Notes under the pieces: generated by a model
The model's database searches: none
What the model was told of the DNA's origin: nothing
What the model saw: the letters and a program-made list of their open reading frames with translations, nothing else
Shown: positions 25,001 through 40,000 of the stretch, piece after piece
How positions within the stretch are numbered: the first letter of the stretch is position 1
Layout of the letters: each line of letters opens with the position of its first letter
Assembly (NCBI RefSeq): GCF_035582795.1
Contig: NC_134370.1
Coordinates: forward strand, 47,355,501-47,419,500
Direction of reading: 5' to 3'
Source of the DNA: Mycteria americana
Lineage: Eukaryota > Chordata > Aves > Ciconiiformes > Ciconiidae
Length of the DNA: 64,000 nucleotides
Made by a program: the position numbers and the translations under genes

Positions 25001-28000
25001 AGTCTTGGTCCAGAAATACAAGTTCAGGGCTTTAAAATCACTTTCATCAGTGCCAGCACTCTGTACCTTGCATTGCTCTGGTGACTGAACAAGGCCATTA
25101 GGGCACCACCAAGCCTATAAACTAGTTGCTCTTTACCCCGTAACTTGTTACTGCTTACACAACACATCAGCCCAGCTACTTCAGATAGGATTATGCCCCA
25201 GGCACTGCTTGGCTCACCAGTCCCCACAGCCTGCCAGCTTGCTGCGGACACACATTTGAATTCAACGCATGCGCTTTATGCCAAGGGTGTGCATGCTTTG
25301 GGTGCTTGTGCTGGCAGTGGGGACTAGCAGCTATTGCCCAGAGCAAGACAGTCCCACATGGGACTCCAGAAGCACCAGAGAGGGTTTCCCCCCACCCTAC
25401 ACTTCTGCCCAGCCCTGCTAGGGACAGGTGGGGATGCCAGGTTCAAAGTGACAGTGCTCTGCAGCCCTGGTGCTGACCCAAGTGAGAGCAGGACATTTAC
25501 CCTAGGGTGCTCTGTACCATCCAGTCACCAGCATGCAGCCGTACCATCCCAGCATCCGTGCTGTAACATAGCATGGGAAAAAAGTAACCCTACCGTGTCG
25601 CTATTACCTTTAGGCATATTACCTTTGGGAGGGCAGCGTGGGTGTTTGCCATCCTTACCAGGCCACTCCACACTCAGTGAGCCAAATACACGGAAGGTGT
25701 TGATCAGTCCAGCTACAGACAGAAGGAGATAAGTCAGCATCCCCCCAAAAAGCTCCATCCTACAGCCTCCTGATGTCAAAACCCAAGGCCTCAGTGCAGG
25801 GCCAGGGGCTGCTCACCTTCCGTAATGTCCCATGGGACTCCTCCCAGGAACACTTTGCAGGAGTAGACAGGGTTCTTGTAGTTTCGGGGAGGCAGCTGAC
25901 CGCTCCAGGTGCAGGTTGCTTCATTCACAGCTTGGACAAGCACAAGCAACACTCGGTACAGGACCATGTACTTCCTGCTCTCCCATAGGTCTCCAAACAA
26001 ATCCCCATATCCCACAACTATAGGTTTAGCAGAGCTGCAGCAGCAGCAGGCAGCTGCCCAGACAGCCTGCCTGTTCTTCTGCCAGCAGGAAGACCCACAG
26101 TCAGGCTTGTGCATGGAGAAAGGTCTGATCTGCTGCAAACTCATGTCCAGCCACATTATCTGCACAGAAGCCACCTACATGCCCTCCCAGAAGCACAGGA
26201 CCATCACCATGCACTGAAGCCTGCTGAGACCCACCATCCAACTTACCCGCTGCTTGCCTATGAAGCCTGGCTTCTCTTTCGATACTGAAGGGGTCTTCTG
26301 GAGAGTCCAGGAGATCCCAGGAAGGCCATGCAGATCCTCCAGGCCATCTTTTTGATGTGCTAGCTGGGGAGGAAGTTACTGCAGCCAGGGCAGCTTGATC
26401 TTGATCCAGCCGGGACCCCACTCCCATCTTTAGGGGGTCTCTTGACACCCCACTGAGGGGCAGGAAGGGCAGAGGGGGGGAGATGCGAAGGCTCGACTGC
26501 AAGAGAAAGTCCACATTAAAACCCAGCTTCCAGGTAAGAGCACATAATACTGGAGGCCATGCATCATGCTGGGGCCCTGCCCTCACCCATGTCAGGAGAA
26601 GGGGCTCTCTGATCTCCTGTTCTCCTGAGACCCTGAGGTCTGGCAGAGGCAGGAAAGCAGCCACCTCACCTGTCCCAGCAGACTGATGGGACCACACTTT
26701 CCCTGGTAAAGGGCTGCCCCTACAACCATTTCCCACTGAACCCTTGCCAAATTATCAGCAGCGGGGATTGTTAAGCAGGCGGCACATTACAGACCACAAA
26801 GCCAACAGCTACCCCCTGCCCGCACAGCCTCAAGGACAGCTGCCACCCCCAGGGAGCACCAACCATGCCAGTAGGAACCTCATATTTTGCTTCGGGCCCT
26901 GCCTGCAGCAGGCAGGGCTTGCCAGCAGCACCCATGAGCTCTGCAGGCAGCCAGCTGGCTCTCACCTTCCACAGACCAGCTCTCAGGCCTGCCTGACCAG
27001 GGTGTGGGCTTAGCTGGCTGTAGACCCAACTGCTCATAGGTTTAACATGCCTCTCCCAGGGTGGAAGAAGTAAAAGCACAGATTAATAAAACAGCAGGGC
27101 TGAGAAACACTGTGCAGCTTAGTACCAGCTGCTCTGTGGATCTAGCCATGCACTGCTGTAGCACAGTTGCCCACACCAAAGCTGTGCTGGGGAAGTCCTG
27201 ACCTCCACAAACAAGGCCAGCACAAAGCCCTGCTGTCCCACACCACCTGCCATCAGAGCCCTAGGTGCTGCAGCTGCTTACAGCTCCCCTGCTCAAGATC
27301 CTGATTCTCCAGGGTGGATCACAGGAGAATCAACTCCACATCAAGCCAACTGTGTCCTTCACACCCACCCCAACATGGGGGTCAAGGCCATGGCTGCACC
27401 ATGGCAGAGCCAGGAGCAGCTCAGCCCTGGCTTTAGCCTCAGGTCCTGAGGACAAGCCATGCAGCAGCACCCACAGAGCTGGCCAGAGCCAGGCTGCCCT
27501 GCTGGCACCCAGAGCTGCTGCTCACACTGCAACACAGACCCAGCGACACAGACTGGGTCAGCAAGACGGACACTTGCCTCATTTGCTGGCTTCCAAATTT
27601 AGCTATGCTTTAGGGAACGGGAGCAGGCTAGACCCAGTTTGCTCTAGAAGAAACAGCTCTGAGATGGAGAAGTGCAGTCAGCAAACAGGGAGGGCAATGA
27701 AAGGCAGGAACAGGAGTTCCTGAGAAGCCCAGGCAGAAGCCTGAAGGCAGCTGTGCTGATTGACCACTTCCCTGGTGGGATCAGGGCACAGACATCCTTC
27801 TGCCACAAACCAGCTCAAGCACTCAGATTCCTCTGGAAGTTACTCTAACCCATTAGGGCTGCAAGCACAAAGCCAAAAAGCCAAAATACTATTTAGAAGG
27901 AAAATAAGTATACTGCTAGTTTGTGCTGAAGGACTGCATGAGCAGCCCTTCTTCCAAACCCTGGGCTACAGGAGAACCTTGCTGTGTCAGTGTGGGCATG

Positions 28001-31000
28001 ACAGCTCCTTCCAGTACTCCCTTCCCTTCCTGAGCAGGCAGGGCTGTGGGTTGCAGCCCCCCACAGCTCTTCCATGCTCCCCAGAAACACAGCAAGACAC
28101 CAGGAACCACAGAGCAGGTGCAATACTCAAACTTACAATCAAATCTGAGAGGTGGTCGGAGCCAGAGCTGAACCCACTGGTGTCTGAGTCCGATGGGCTG
28201 CTGGAACGGGAGTCCAGGATGGAGCGGGAGTCCAGGCGGGAGTTCCTCAGCGCCGGTGTGGAAAACTTTTCTGACAGGTCTGAACCAATGGGGTCTAGAG
28301 GCAGGAAACCCAGCGGGGGCTTCCCCAGGACGTTCCCGAGAGGGTTACTCAGCATGCTGAGAACTGCAATAGAGAAGGAGCCCGTCAGTGCTGCAGCATG
28401 ACACACCTCCTTCCCTCCTGGCTCTTGTGGCAGAGGACCAGGAGGGTACTGGACTCCGATCAGCCCACAAACAGCTCATCTGGGAGGTGGCACATCTGAC
28501 AGGTATCAACCCTTTGCACTGCTCTGGAAAGGCTGCATGCTCTTTGCCATTAGTTGTAGCACTGTACCACATAGCTGGAGGCAACAGCAGCAGCCCAGTG
28601 TGGCTGACAAACATGAGGCTGGTTTACTCTCCCAAGGCTGAGATCAGCCAGGAACATCCCACTTCATCTGGGAGCAGAATCAGAGACCCCATGTCCTTGT
28701 TATGGACCTCATACAGGTGCACCAGACAGGCCTCTCCACCCAGTCCATGCCATTATGCTGGCATTTCTCGCTGCTTGTGCTGGAGCAAGCTAGGACTCAG
28801 GGGGGCAGCTACCCATGCAGTTTTAGCGATGGGGGCACAGACTGGGCCCACAGCCAGTGTTTGCTGCACACACCAATGGCCAGGCTGAGAGGAGCAAGGC
28901 CTGGCCCATTAGAAGGCATTTGCAAGCTCAGAGGTGGGACGCTGCACACATCAGCCCCAACAGGAGCTGGCTACAGGCAGCCAGCAACGTGCCAGTCTGG
29001 CCTGCTGACAAAGGAGTCACTTCAGTCAGTGGCAAGCACTGTCCCCAGTACACATTCACAACAAGCCTGTCTGGTCAGGCCTTTGCCCAAGAGCCAGCAG
29101 ACAAGTACGCGTCAGACTGCTTCCCTCGCACAGCAGCGGGTTTTCCTCCCACTGAGGAGGATCAAGGCAAGCAAATTCCTCCCTACAAACAGCTGTACCC
29201 CCAAGCAGAGCACCAGGCTACTGAGGGGTCATGAAAGACCCATCTTGCTCTGCAGGTCAGCAGTGTGGGGCTAGCTACCACCCAGAAGGAGAGGCAACGC
29301 AGGGCAGGCTTGGTCACAGGAGATCCCATGGGGGCACAACACCAGCCAGCTCTATTCAAGAGGAGCGAGTCTCAGCAAGCTGAACATGTTCCCAAACCAA
29401 ATGAAAAGAGCAAAGTGTTCAGAAATGGTTTTAATTATTCAGAGGCTGCAAAACAAGGCAGCTTGCCCTGAAGCTTTCAGTTTTCAGCAAAGCAAGTTTG
29501 GGATCCAGTTGATATCCTCCAGCCCCACCTGATCCCAACCAGCTAGGACCACAAGGTTTTTAACCCAGATTTTCAGTAGCTCTTGTGCAGAAGAGCATTA
29601 ATAATCCAGAACACTGCCCAAGCCAGGTGAGTAAAAAATGCCATCATGCTCAAGTGCACTATGGTGTGACACCAGTACCAACTCAGTGCCAGCACCAAGA
29701 AAGCTGCTGAGCGTGCCTGAAGCGAGATGCTGGGATATACCTGTCCCAAGCTGCATTATGCAGCAGCATACCTGCCAGGAGCTGGCATCTCTAGCCTCAC
29801 ACTAGAGTGAGAAACCTCAAAACACCAACAGAAGCCCCAGACAGGTACAGGTGGGTTCTTTACTTGAAGCATCTACCTCATCCCAAGGCAGAGTTGGTCT
29901 GCAGGAGCCATCAGCAACAGTCACAGCATCTTCCCACATTTGCAGAGCCTTATCCTTGCAAGTTTTCCCAACAGAGGTGCAGACTCATTTTGGCTGCAGC
30001 ACAGAACTATGAACTCATCTCTGACCACACTTGGAAAGGGACCTCTTGCCCTTTGAATATCTGCTTGGCTCTCCCTGACAGCAGCACCTGTGCTTACACC
30101 CAACCCCACAGCCACAGAAAAACCTTGCTGGCCCAGCAGTACTTACCCTAGGTAGAGCTTGAGAAGCAGCAGCAGCCCTGCCAACTGCAGTGGGTAGTAA
30201 GGGAAAGCTGCCACAGACTGCTCGAGCCAGGGAGGAGATTGCTCCCTCCTAGTCACAGCACAGAGCAGGGCAGAACATCTCCCAGCCCAGGCAAGCCGCG
30301 CTATGCTGTTTTGCCGACTTCTCTGAAGCCACATGATGTGTTTAAAAATACAGCCAGTGTATTGTTCAAGGGAGACAGCTGAATTTGTTAAACAGGCTCA
30401 AAAATCTGATTAGTCACTAAACAGTACAAGAGTCACAGCAAAGCAGCTGATCCCATGGCCCAAGCCTCACTGCCGACAAATATTCCAACACTGATGCTGC
30501 CCTCCTCAGCCAGAGAGCAGTGGGTTTGTAACACCAGGCAGCAAGCAGCCCTGTGCTGACCCCATGTGTGCAGCATTCCTAGAGACCTGGAGCAGCAAGT
30601 GCCATGCAGATTGCTACCAGGCAATGCTGTCCTGCACCTTATTTCCTGGTTATCAGAGATGCAGGACCAGAACTCCATTTGGGATGCATCAGCAAGGGTT
30701 CAGGGGCTCATCAGGAGCTCCCAAAGGCATTACAGGGTCCAACTGCTCTGCCCCATTTATTTCACCCTCATCTCTGCCACCACTCTGGCTTGCTACAGCC
30801 ACTGCTTACACATTTGCTCCCAGGATTGCTTAGCTCTCACCACAGCTAGAAAACCAGTAAGGCCAGTATGAGTGCATTCAAGTAGCAGGATTACTGGCCT
30901 TTAAGGGATTTACTGTCTGGGCATCTGAGTTGCAGCACCTACCACCAAGCAAAATCCTGCCAGCTACAACTGACCCACTCCTATCCTCCTGTCTGGAAGC

Positions 31001-34000
31001 ACTGACATCCTGCTGTCAATGCACATGGATTTCATCCACTCTAGAAGCTTTGATGGGTCTGCACAGGCAGCACTCAGTTACACACTCTGCAGGCTACACT
31101 GAGCTTGTGGGAGACTCCACATCACCCCAGTGGGTTTGTCTCAGCTTCACTTGGTACCTACAACCACTCACAGGGACATTGGGAGGAAAAGCTATGACCC
31201 ACACTCAGCATTTCCTCCTTTACTCTTGCTTAGCAATCAGGTTGTGTTCCTTGAAGCCAGCCTTTGCAGGTAGCCTAGGAAACATCAGCATAAGACACCA
31301 GATCTTATTTATCACCCCCTCAACTTGAAGGCATCCTGCTCTAACTTGCTGTTCTAACCCACTGAACCCCCTCCTGGGGGATGGGGCACAAGATCCTGAC
31401 AAAGGCTAAAAAAAAGCCCTCAAGTCATTGAGGCCACTCAATAAAACCACAGCTCTTCCAGGGAAGTTGGCCTGGCCTCCCCTCCCAAGCAGACAGCTTG
31501 CAGAAGAAAAAAGCCATTTCCAATGCACATGCAAGATGTATCAGCAGTTTCTGGTGTCAAGAGCATCTCTGAAGATCATGAAGAGAAGCAGCAAACATCA
31601 GGTAACTACTAAGAAAAAACCCCAAGTGCAAACAACTAAGTATTTTTCACATCTATGGGGGAAATTTTAACTGAAGGGTCAATGCGATTTCCATTCATCC
31701 ACTCATACACAGCAGCCTTGCTGTCCAGAGCATGGCAGTGTGCAGAGAGCTTCTGGAACTTTTCATGCCTCCACTCAGAGCTGGAAGAGAGGCACATGCC
31801 AATGCTCCTTTGCAGGGGACAGCAAAAAAAGGTAGCTTTTAATAGAAACTCAGGTCTGACTTTTGACTCACTGCTGCAGCTTTAATGACTGGATTCAGAG
31901 CCAGCATGCTCCATCTTTGAGCACATCAGCCAAACGCTGACAGATTTAAGAGCTCTGTGGAGCAGTCTCGATACCAGCATGGCACTCTTCCAGTTCAGAG
32001 GCACTCAGGTCACACTCCAGAGAACGAGCATTTTACAAACCACTCCTCCTTAGTTGAGCTTTGCCTAGTAAGTGCTATCAGGACAATGTTGCTGCAATAC
32101 ATCGTCTTAATTCCTGCATCATCCTGGGGCCCCTAAAGATACTGAGGGGAGCACACACAAGCATCTTGGAGCCATCACACCCAAGCCAGACACACCACAG
32201 CAGAAGGATGCAGCTACACACTGAGCCTACAGCAGTGGTTTCAGACAGTGGCTAGTTTCAACTCTTCAGGCCAACTGTCCTGTAGACCCCAAATAATCTT
32301 TTAAATCCAGTTACCAACTTCTGAACTACCACTTTTAACACAAATTTACCCAATCTCAAGCAGATCACTCCATTAGCACAAGCTGAAATTCACAGCACAC
32401 ACCTTGAGAAAGGCACCCCAACAGCAAGATGCCCAACACCCAACCCAACCAGCCTCAGAACAGCTTTTATTCTTCCATGTGCAGGTTAGACTTGCAATTT
32501 AAGATTTTCAGCATCTGCTCAGGACCTTGAAGCATACAGCTTTCTTCCCTGCATACTATCATTTACAGCCATTTAAGAATTAGACCTTCCTGGTAGCTTT
32601 GACCAAGCCCATTTTGTAAGAGATAGATGTAGAGATGAGCCCTAAGGAGCCAAGCTTACCAATACTGGCAGCTCAGGGAAGGGCTCTGGGTAAATAAACC
32701 ACCTTACCACTATGCTGATGACAAATTATGCTTAACTGCCTTGAATAAGACCTCAAGATAAGAGCAGCACTACACACAGAGCATCCACTGAATGTATTCC
32801 TGACAGCTAGAGTTGACAAAAAGCTCTGCCACTGTTAAGCTGTCCTCTGAACCAGTACTTCTGCTTTAGCTTGGGTCTGTGTGAGACCACCCAGAAGAAC
32901 AAGCCAACGGCACATTATCAGAGCAGTGCTTGTGCTCTTTACTCCTTGGTGGGTCAGTTTTAGCCAAGTTATCCAGAACCTGAGACTTGCCCAGAGCAAA
33001 AAACATCTCACCTTACAGCTGTCCAGGTCCTTCTGCTCAAGCTCTTTCCCCACACTAAGAACATCAGTGGAAGCCTCCCCATAGAGGAAAACAGCATTTG
33101 CCATAGGGCAACACACTCAGCCTCTTCACAAGCCTGGAAGGCACATGTAACTGCATGCATGCACACAAACTCCTGTTGAGCTGAGCAGCATACCAGGCCC
33201 CAGATTCTTACATTACAAGTGACATCTGGCACCTGCATGCTTAATGCACAGGCAGGTGCCACTGCCAAATGCATTGTCAAACAAGTGCTAGATGAGCACA
33301 CACATGCACTTTTTGAAGTCATGCTCTGAATACATATTTCAGCCTTTGAAAACTCACCACAAGGCTGGAGGAAGGCTATTTAGAAGGGACCGGGACTTAC
33401 CTGAGCAGGTCTATAATGCTGAGCCCTTCAGAGGGTCACTTTTGCTGGTTGGCACCACTATCAAGATTAGACAGAGGGACATAATCTCCTGAGATGAGAT
33501 ACCAGAAGTTTGTCTGCTGGGAGATTACTCAGCACCAGAAGGATGGCAGACTGTCAAGACCTCCCCTTCATCCACCAACTACTACTTATGCTGAAAGTCC
33601 ACCCTTCTGCCCTGATCTCCTTGCAGAGGCAGGGGTGAAGAGATCAATAGGAAAGCTCTTACCAAGAGAAGCAGGGCAGAAGAGACAGGTTTCAGTGCCA
33701 CTGCGCTTCTGCTTGCAGACACCTGCCATGCCCAGAGGCTGTGGAGCTGTATACACATTTGGGACAGGGTGGCAGAGGAGGGAAGCAGTGTGATGACTGA
33801 ACACAGTGCAGTTTCTTTTGTCATTCATCCTATAAGCTTGTAAAGAAGAAAGGCTGATGTTCCAAACAATAGCCTGCTGCAGTTCCAGAAAAACAGCTTG
33901 TCTGCAGTTTTTACTGCACAGCCAGACTCTACCCTGGTGGGGTGGGAGCAGGCTGAATGTTTTAGTCAGCCAAAAAGCAGCACCTCCTACAGACACTAAG

Positions 34001-37000
34001 CAACTTCATGGCAAGAGAAAGATTTGCATGTCTGAAAGGCAAACAGGCACCTTCACCTCCTACAGCTACAGTTAACGTCTCTGTAGTTATGGCAGCAACA
34101 CAGCCAGACAGGCTGCCAGAATTAGTTTCTGCCCTCCATCACACATGAGCACCGAGCTGCTTAAAACATGACCTCCTCACCACAGGGGAAGGGATGATCA
34201 ATACTCCAGGCTAATCTTAAGTGAAGTTTTAGCACTTCATGCCTGCAGCCATGGGACCTAGCACTGCCTGCGAGGAGCCAGCACGCCTGCAGCTGCAAGC
34301 ACAGGGGACACCAACTGAACCAAGCCCAGCAGAAGCTGCAATGACAGTTGTGGGGCTGCAGCACACAGTATGAGAACAGGCTTTGCTTGGCACAGGGAAG
34401 GCAGACATTGGATTCCTCCCTCTTCATGCCTTAACAGGGAGCTACAGGAAACAGCCAGGCTCTTACAGGTGCACAAAGAAACAGGGAAAAGCTGCAGCAA
34501 GAGAAGTGGCACAAAAATTTCTTCCTCTTAAGTGGAAGAGCCATGCAACAGGGCCCAGAGGTGGAGGGGATCTCCATCCTTAGGCCCTCATAGCTCATCT
34601 GAGCAGCACATTGGATACTTTAAGAGGTTTTGTCCAGCTCAAATCCTCCTGATTTGATTATAATCCCATTACTCCAATGGAGAAAGAAGTCACTGCTATT
34701 ATGAGAAAAGCCACCTGAAGTCAGATGCACACACCCTCTCCAGAGCTGTACATCACAACAGAAGTCTCAATCATCTTGAACCAACTGCCAACTTTCAAGA
34801 AAAGCAGCTCCCAGAACTGCAGATGTGATCAAACCAGCAGTAACCACCATCCAAATAGGAACTACAGCACAGCCCTTTTTGTTTCTGAACTACGAAAGAG
34901 GAACCTCTGCCCTGACAGATTCTTCATTTGGGGCAAAGAAGAACTGAGGATATTCAGACAGCTATTTCTGGTTTACTAAGAAGGGGGCTGGGGAATAAAA
35001 AAAAGGCAGCATGATCCCACTGCTGAACCACAGAATTAGAGTCAGGACACCTGAGGTCTGTTCTTGGTTGTGGCACCAACATGGTAAGTTAATTCCCTGG
35101 CGTGCCCTGAAAAATGGAAACAGCAGCAGAACTAGGAATGTGGAGAAGCTTATCGCATTAACATTTGAGAGCGCAGGTCTTCCTCCTGTGCTGAGAGAGT
35201 GGGACTTGGCTGACAAGCCTCATTGCTTCTTGAGGCAGGGAATTTACTACTGTGTTTCTGGGAAGGGAACACAGATGCCCAAGGTAAACATCAAATCAGT
35301 AAAGACAGCTAAAACACAGGATTAGAAGTGCACAGGTAATTGCATTCACTAAGCAGACTGCCACAACCGTATTCATCTTTAAAAAGATCAGAACATTGAA
35401 ATACAGCGGGTTTTAACATGTATCAGTCCCAGAGAGATTTAAAAGCCAACATATTCCAGTCAAATTCTGCACAACAAGCTTCAGCTTCACAAGCCTCAAA
35501 AACAAGCACTTCTATATTTAAGTACCAAACTTCTCTCAATTATATGCTGCAACATCAGGGTGCAAACTCTGAAGCATGTGTTACCTTACATGCTAACAAG
35601 GATGAGACTGACTCATTTTCACTACTCAGCTGCATCAGTTTGTGGGGTGTCAAGTCCATCAGGATACCACCTTTAGGAGAAGGTATGTTCTTTAGAGGGG
35701 GAGCAGGCTGTTGGCCACACCCCTTTGGGCAAGACAGCAGGCTGCGGTAAAGAGGAGCTAAAAAAGACAGGCTTTAGTCCCAAACGCAATCTTATTTGAG
35801 AAATGGCACACAAGCCTCACTAAGGCATTCAGCTGGCATAAAGCCACATTTAATCACTAGATTGGCACACCCAGCACCACCAGTGATGCCTGCAGGTTCC
35901 CAGTTACCTTCCAGAGGTCTGCGTGCCTCAGGTACAGAATGACAGCCTTAGAGGTTTGCTTTACCTTCCCTCTGCACTCTTGGAGAGAAAACAAGCCAGA
36001 GGGGCAAGGAAGGAAGCCAGGCATTTTTCCATGGCCATCTCAAACAGATGGCAGCTGCCGCTGTGCCTGAGAGCAGCCTCTGAGCTGGCAGTACCACAGA
36101 CATCACCTGTGATTCAGCTGTTTTGCCAGCACCTAAGGGACCATGCACAAGGCAAGAGAGCCCAGAGACTTGGATACAAGGTGCTGAGATGAAAGATGCA
36201 GCACTGGCTGGAGATGCCGCACCCTCTGGGAGGCTGTTAATTCAGCCCCAGTGGCACTGCGCAGCATCTGTGTGGTGACAGCTCAAGGACCACAGCACCT
36301 TTTGGAAGCAGATTGTTTCAAAGCCAGCTCAGTGGAGGCACCCATTTAAGCGGGCCTTGTTCTGGGAACACCGAGGCAGCCCATGAATTATTTTCTACAG
36401 CCCCTTTGGGCTACACTACTTTTGCCACCCTCCAGCAGCTTTCCTATCCTGCTTTGAAAAGGAGGTTGGACTAGGTAACCTCAAGACATCCCTTCCAACC
36501 TGAATTACCTTACCACCCTAAAAAGACTGTCTGTCAAGAGCACTGCAGAGGGCCTAGGAGGCTCTCTTATAGCAGTCCCACATGCAGTCACCACATAAGA
36601 AGTCAGCTAGAGGGACTTCAGCTGCATGAACAGGCCAAACACTCTCCTGCTGGCTCACCAGCCTTGCCCCTAGTGTCACCACAATGACAGGTCATCCTGC
36701 AGCACCACACTACACAGCCTGGTTATCAGAGCAGCAAGCTGTGCCCAGGCACAATGCAGACTTGAGTTTGTCCCTGGTGCTAAGGTGGGACCAGATGCTG
36801 AACTCTGGGCCTGTCCCACCAGAGTTGAGGAAGGGGAAGAGCAGGCATCACTTCCACCTTCTGCTACAGACAGCCCCAGTGCACTAGGAGAGCAGCTCCA
36901 AAAGCTGCATGGAAGTCCAGGCAGTTCCCCTACCCAGCGCCAAGTAGAAGCACTCAAACCTGCATGTGCTGTGGAGTTTGTAATGAAGGCACTGAGCCAA

Positions 37001-40000
37001 AAACACATTCAGGGCCTCTTCTAGAGGGCTACCATATTACCACCAATGAAGCTGCAGCAGACAAAGCCTTTCATGTCTGCTCTGCCCGCAAGCAAACAAG
37101 CATCCCAACTGCTGCTTAGACATCTAGCAGTGCAAGGGTTGGAGGAAAACCTACCTGCCCCATCTCTCATTTGACTAGCACAATGTTGGGGATGAATCTT
37201 ACCCCAAGCCAGAGCTTGCACACACCTAAAACACCCTGCCGCTACCTCCAGTATCAATCACAACGGTGGGGGGGGAAGACTAAGCTACTAGTCTTTAGTA
37301 GCTGGGGCACCTCAGAGCCATCAAATGGCAGCTCTGATGCTCTCCTCAGAAGGGAACATGCTTGTTAAGGCTCACTTCAGCAGCTAGCAGAGACATGCAC
37401 TCCAGACTACAACTTGAGTCAAAACACTTATAGGCAAGCTCCGAGCCCAATGTATTTGTACACACCAGCATCACCAGGTAGTGGAGCACCAGTCAGCATG
37501 TCTATGAAGGGCTGAGACCTGCCAGTGCTGGAGCACTTTCTTCACTGCCTCTCCAATGGCTTTGAGCAGGATCAGACGCTTGAGAAGTCTGTGTCTTCCC
37601 CACACCCACACTTGTCCACGGTTACCTCCAGAAAGCACGCAAGCAGCAGCAACAGCCCCTCAGGGTTGCTCCAGAGGCTGCAATAAAACATCCTTCCCTG
37701 ACAGAAGTCAAGTGGAAGATTTTGGGTGGTGTGTGCCTGCTCCTGCAAGCCATCTTCAGCACAAGACTGGAGGCTGACCCACTTCAGTTCTAGCTGGATG
37801 CAAGCAGAGATGCTGGTTAGGTTCCTGTTCTAGTTACAGATCTATTGCATCTTCTATTTTACAGCATTGGTGCAAATAAAAATAAATCTGTTTAGGAAAA
37901 GCTTCCATTTGAGCAGCTTCAAGAGGTGGATCAAGAGTAACTTCCATTAGAAACCAATTGCAAACTCAGTTTTGATACTTGTTTTACTTATTTGATACAT
38001 ATTTTATTCTGTTAAGGATCAAATACTGCTGCCACACAAGCAGTCCGCAGCTATTAAGTGCTCCCTGCTTTCTACTCCACAGCAGGGCTGGCTCCAGCCA
38101 GCAGTTGAGAAATTAGCCCATGGAGCATGAACAGCCCTTACCGAAACATGCTCAAGAAACAAGGGCCCATTAAGCATCCACACCAAGTGCATCCTCAGAA
38201 AAGCCCTAACAGGAGCTAAGATGGCATGGGGCAAGCTTTTAGTAAGGCTATCTCAGGTACTCCTGAAGTACAACCACCATGCAAGAGACCACACAAGTCA
38301 AGCCAGCTTTCAGCTTTGTTCCCTTACAGCATTATTATAATTAACCTCCACATACAAGGCACCACCACCACATTCATGCTTCTACTACTAAGCCCTGAAC
38401 AGTAGGCAGGCTGCTCCTGAAGGACCAGGGCTTAATGCACAGCTGCCAGGAAAGCCTCTTCATTTCAAGGCAACAAAGGACACTAAGAACATGGGGATTC
38501 AGGATCCCCACCACCACCAAGTCTTTGGTTACCCATTTGCCTGAATTGGGTGCAGGTCTGAGGCCAAAAAGAGGTGGTCTTGTCTCCTTGCTCCAGCACA
38601 AAACAGCCATACCATCAGCAGAATGAAGGAACCTTTTCCTGAGTTTTCCAGGCAGACTCAGGCTTAAACCTGAGTGAGGCTGCAGGTGAACTCCAATGAA
38701 ATGAGTCACACTGAAGGTGAAGTGCCCCCTCCCTGGACCTGAAGCTCCCCCTTCACTAGGGAGCAGCAAGAGTCCTTCCTGGATACTCTGGTGGCATGTA
38801 ATAACCTAGTGTTATCCAGATGCTGAGCTCTTCCCTATCACAATGAGCCTCTGAAACCTTCCTCTAGCATGAGCAGAAGGCTTTTCATGCAGCCAAGCAG
38901 GAATATGCAGGAGTTGAGGGTTATGCTGTTTGAGTTGATGCAGCTACTGGGCATGCCTAGGCAGCAACTGTCTTCTGAAGCCACTTGTCCAAAACACAGC
39001 AGGTAAAAGAGCAGGGAGAGACCTGGACACACAGAGGGGCACAAGGGAGAGCACTATGGAGCAGGCATTCAGCACCATGCTGCAGCACAGGTTAGCCTAG
39101 CAGCACATTAAACAGCCAGGGAGAACAGCCAGAGATCTGGGGGAACTTCCCTCACCCAAATCCTCTGCCCCTCTAGGGTCTTCCTCAAGCTCTGCAGCTG
39201 AACACTCAAACCAACAACTCAAGGAAGGCCAGCAATTGCTATGTTGTGCTTATTAGCAACAACCACCCCCACACTGATTAGCAACTCACTCAGAAGGGAT
39301 TTCTCAGGTGCCTGCCATCACCTATACAGCATTTCTGAGGACAGTCTGAAAACAGCCTGTCTTGGGGGAGCAGCTTACAAGTCCCTCCCACTGTTACTGA
39401 GAAGAAAGGCTAAGAGTCCATGACAACTGTCCTTCCTTCTGTATAAGAAGTCTTTTCTTTCATCCTTCAGATATGAAGTTTTACCTTGAGGACTTCGGAG
39501 TGATTTGTACTCAGAGGCCTTAGCTATCTGCCAGGCAGTGCACAACAGACTGCCTGCGGTTCTAGCCTAGCAGATTTCAAGCAACTACAGTTAATCGGCA
39601 TGTTCAAGCTTATTGCAGAAAGAAGTTGCTGTGCACTGGGAAGCAGGAGAACCAAGGGCTGGAAAGATCTAGCAGCACTTCCCTACCACAGGCCATTTCC
39701 CCCAGCACCAGAGCTACCAGAGCTGTAACCTTGCAGGCTAGAGAATGAGACAGCAGCAGCCACCCCAGAGAGGGTACGGATGAGGCTGGAGCTGCAGTCT
39801 CAAAAGCAGATACAAGGAAAAGCTCGGATCTGTTGCTGCACCAGCAGCTCTAGGGTCACACACCAAGCAGAGAGGCAGATACAGCAAGGTGGTCCATCCA
39901 ACACCATCAGAAAGAGGCCCCCTGCTCAGGCTGGGCTCACCTAGAAAGGCAGATTTCCTCTCTGGAAGAAGAGCTGATACTCCTGAAAATGTCCTTGCAG

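Noticed and set aside
27760-28401. A 213-codon + strand frame overlapping a CPEB1 exon
   Set aside because: It is the antisense shadow of the real coding exon 28363-28137.
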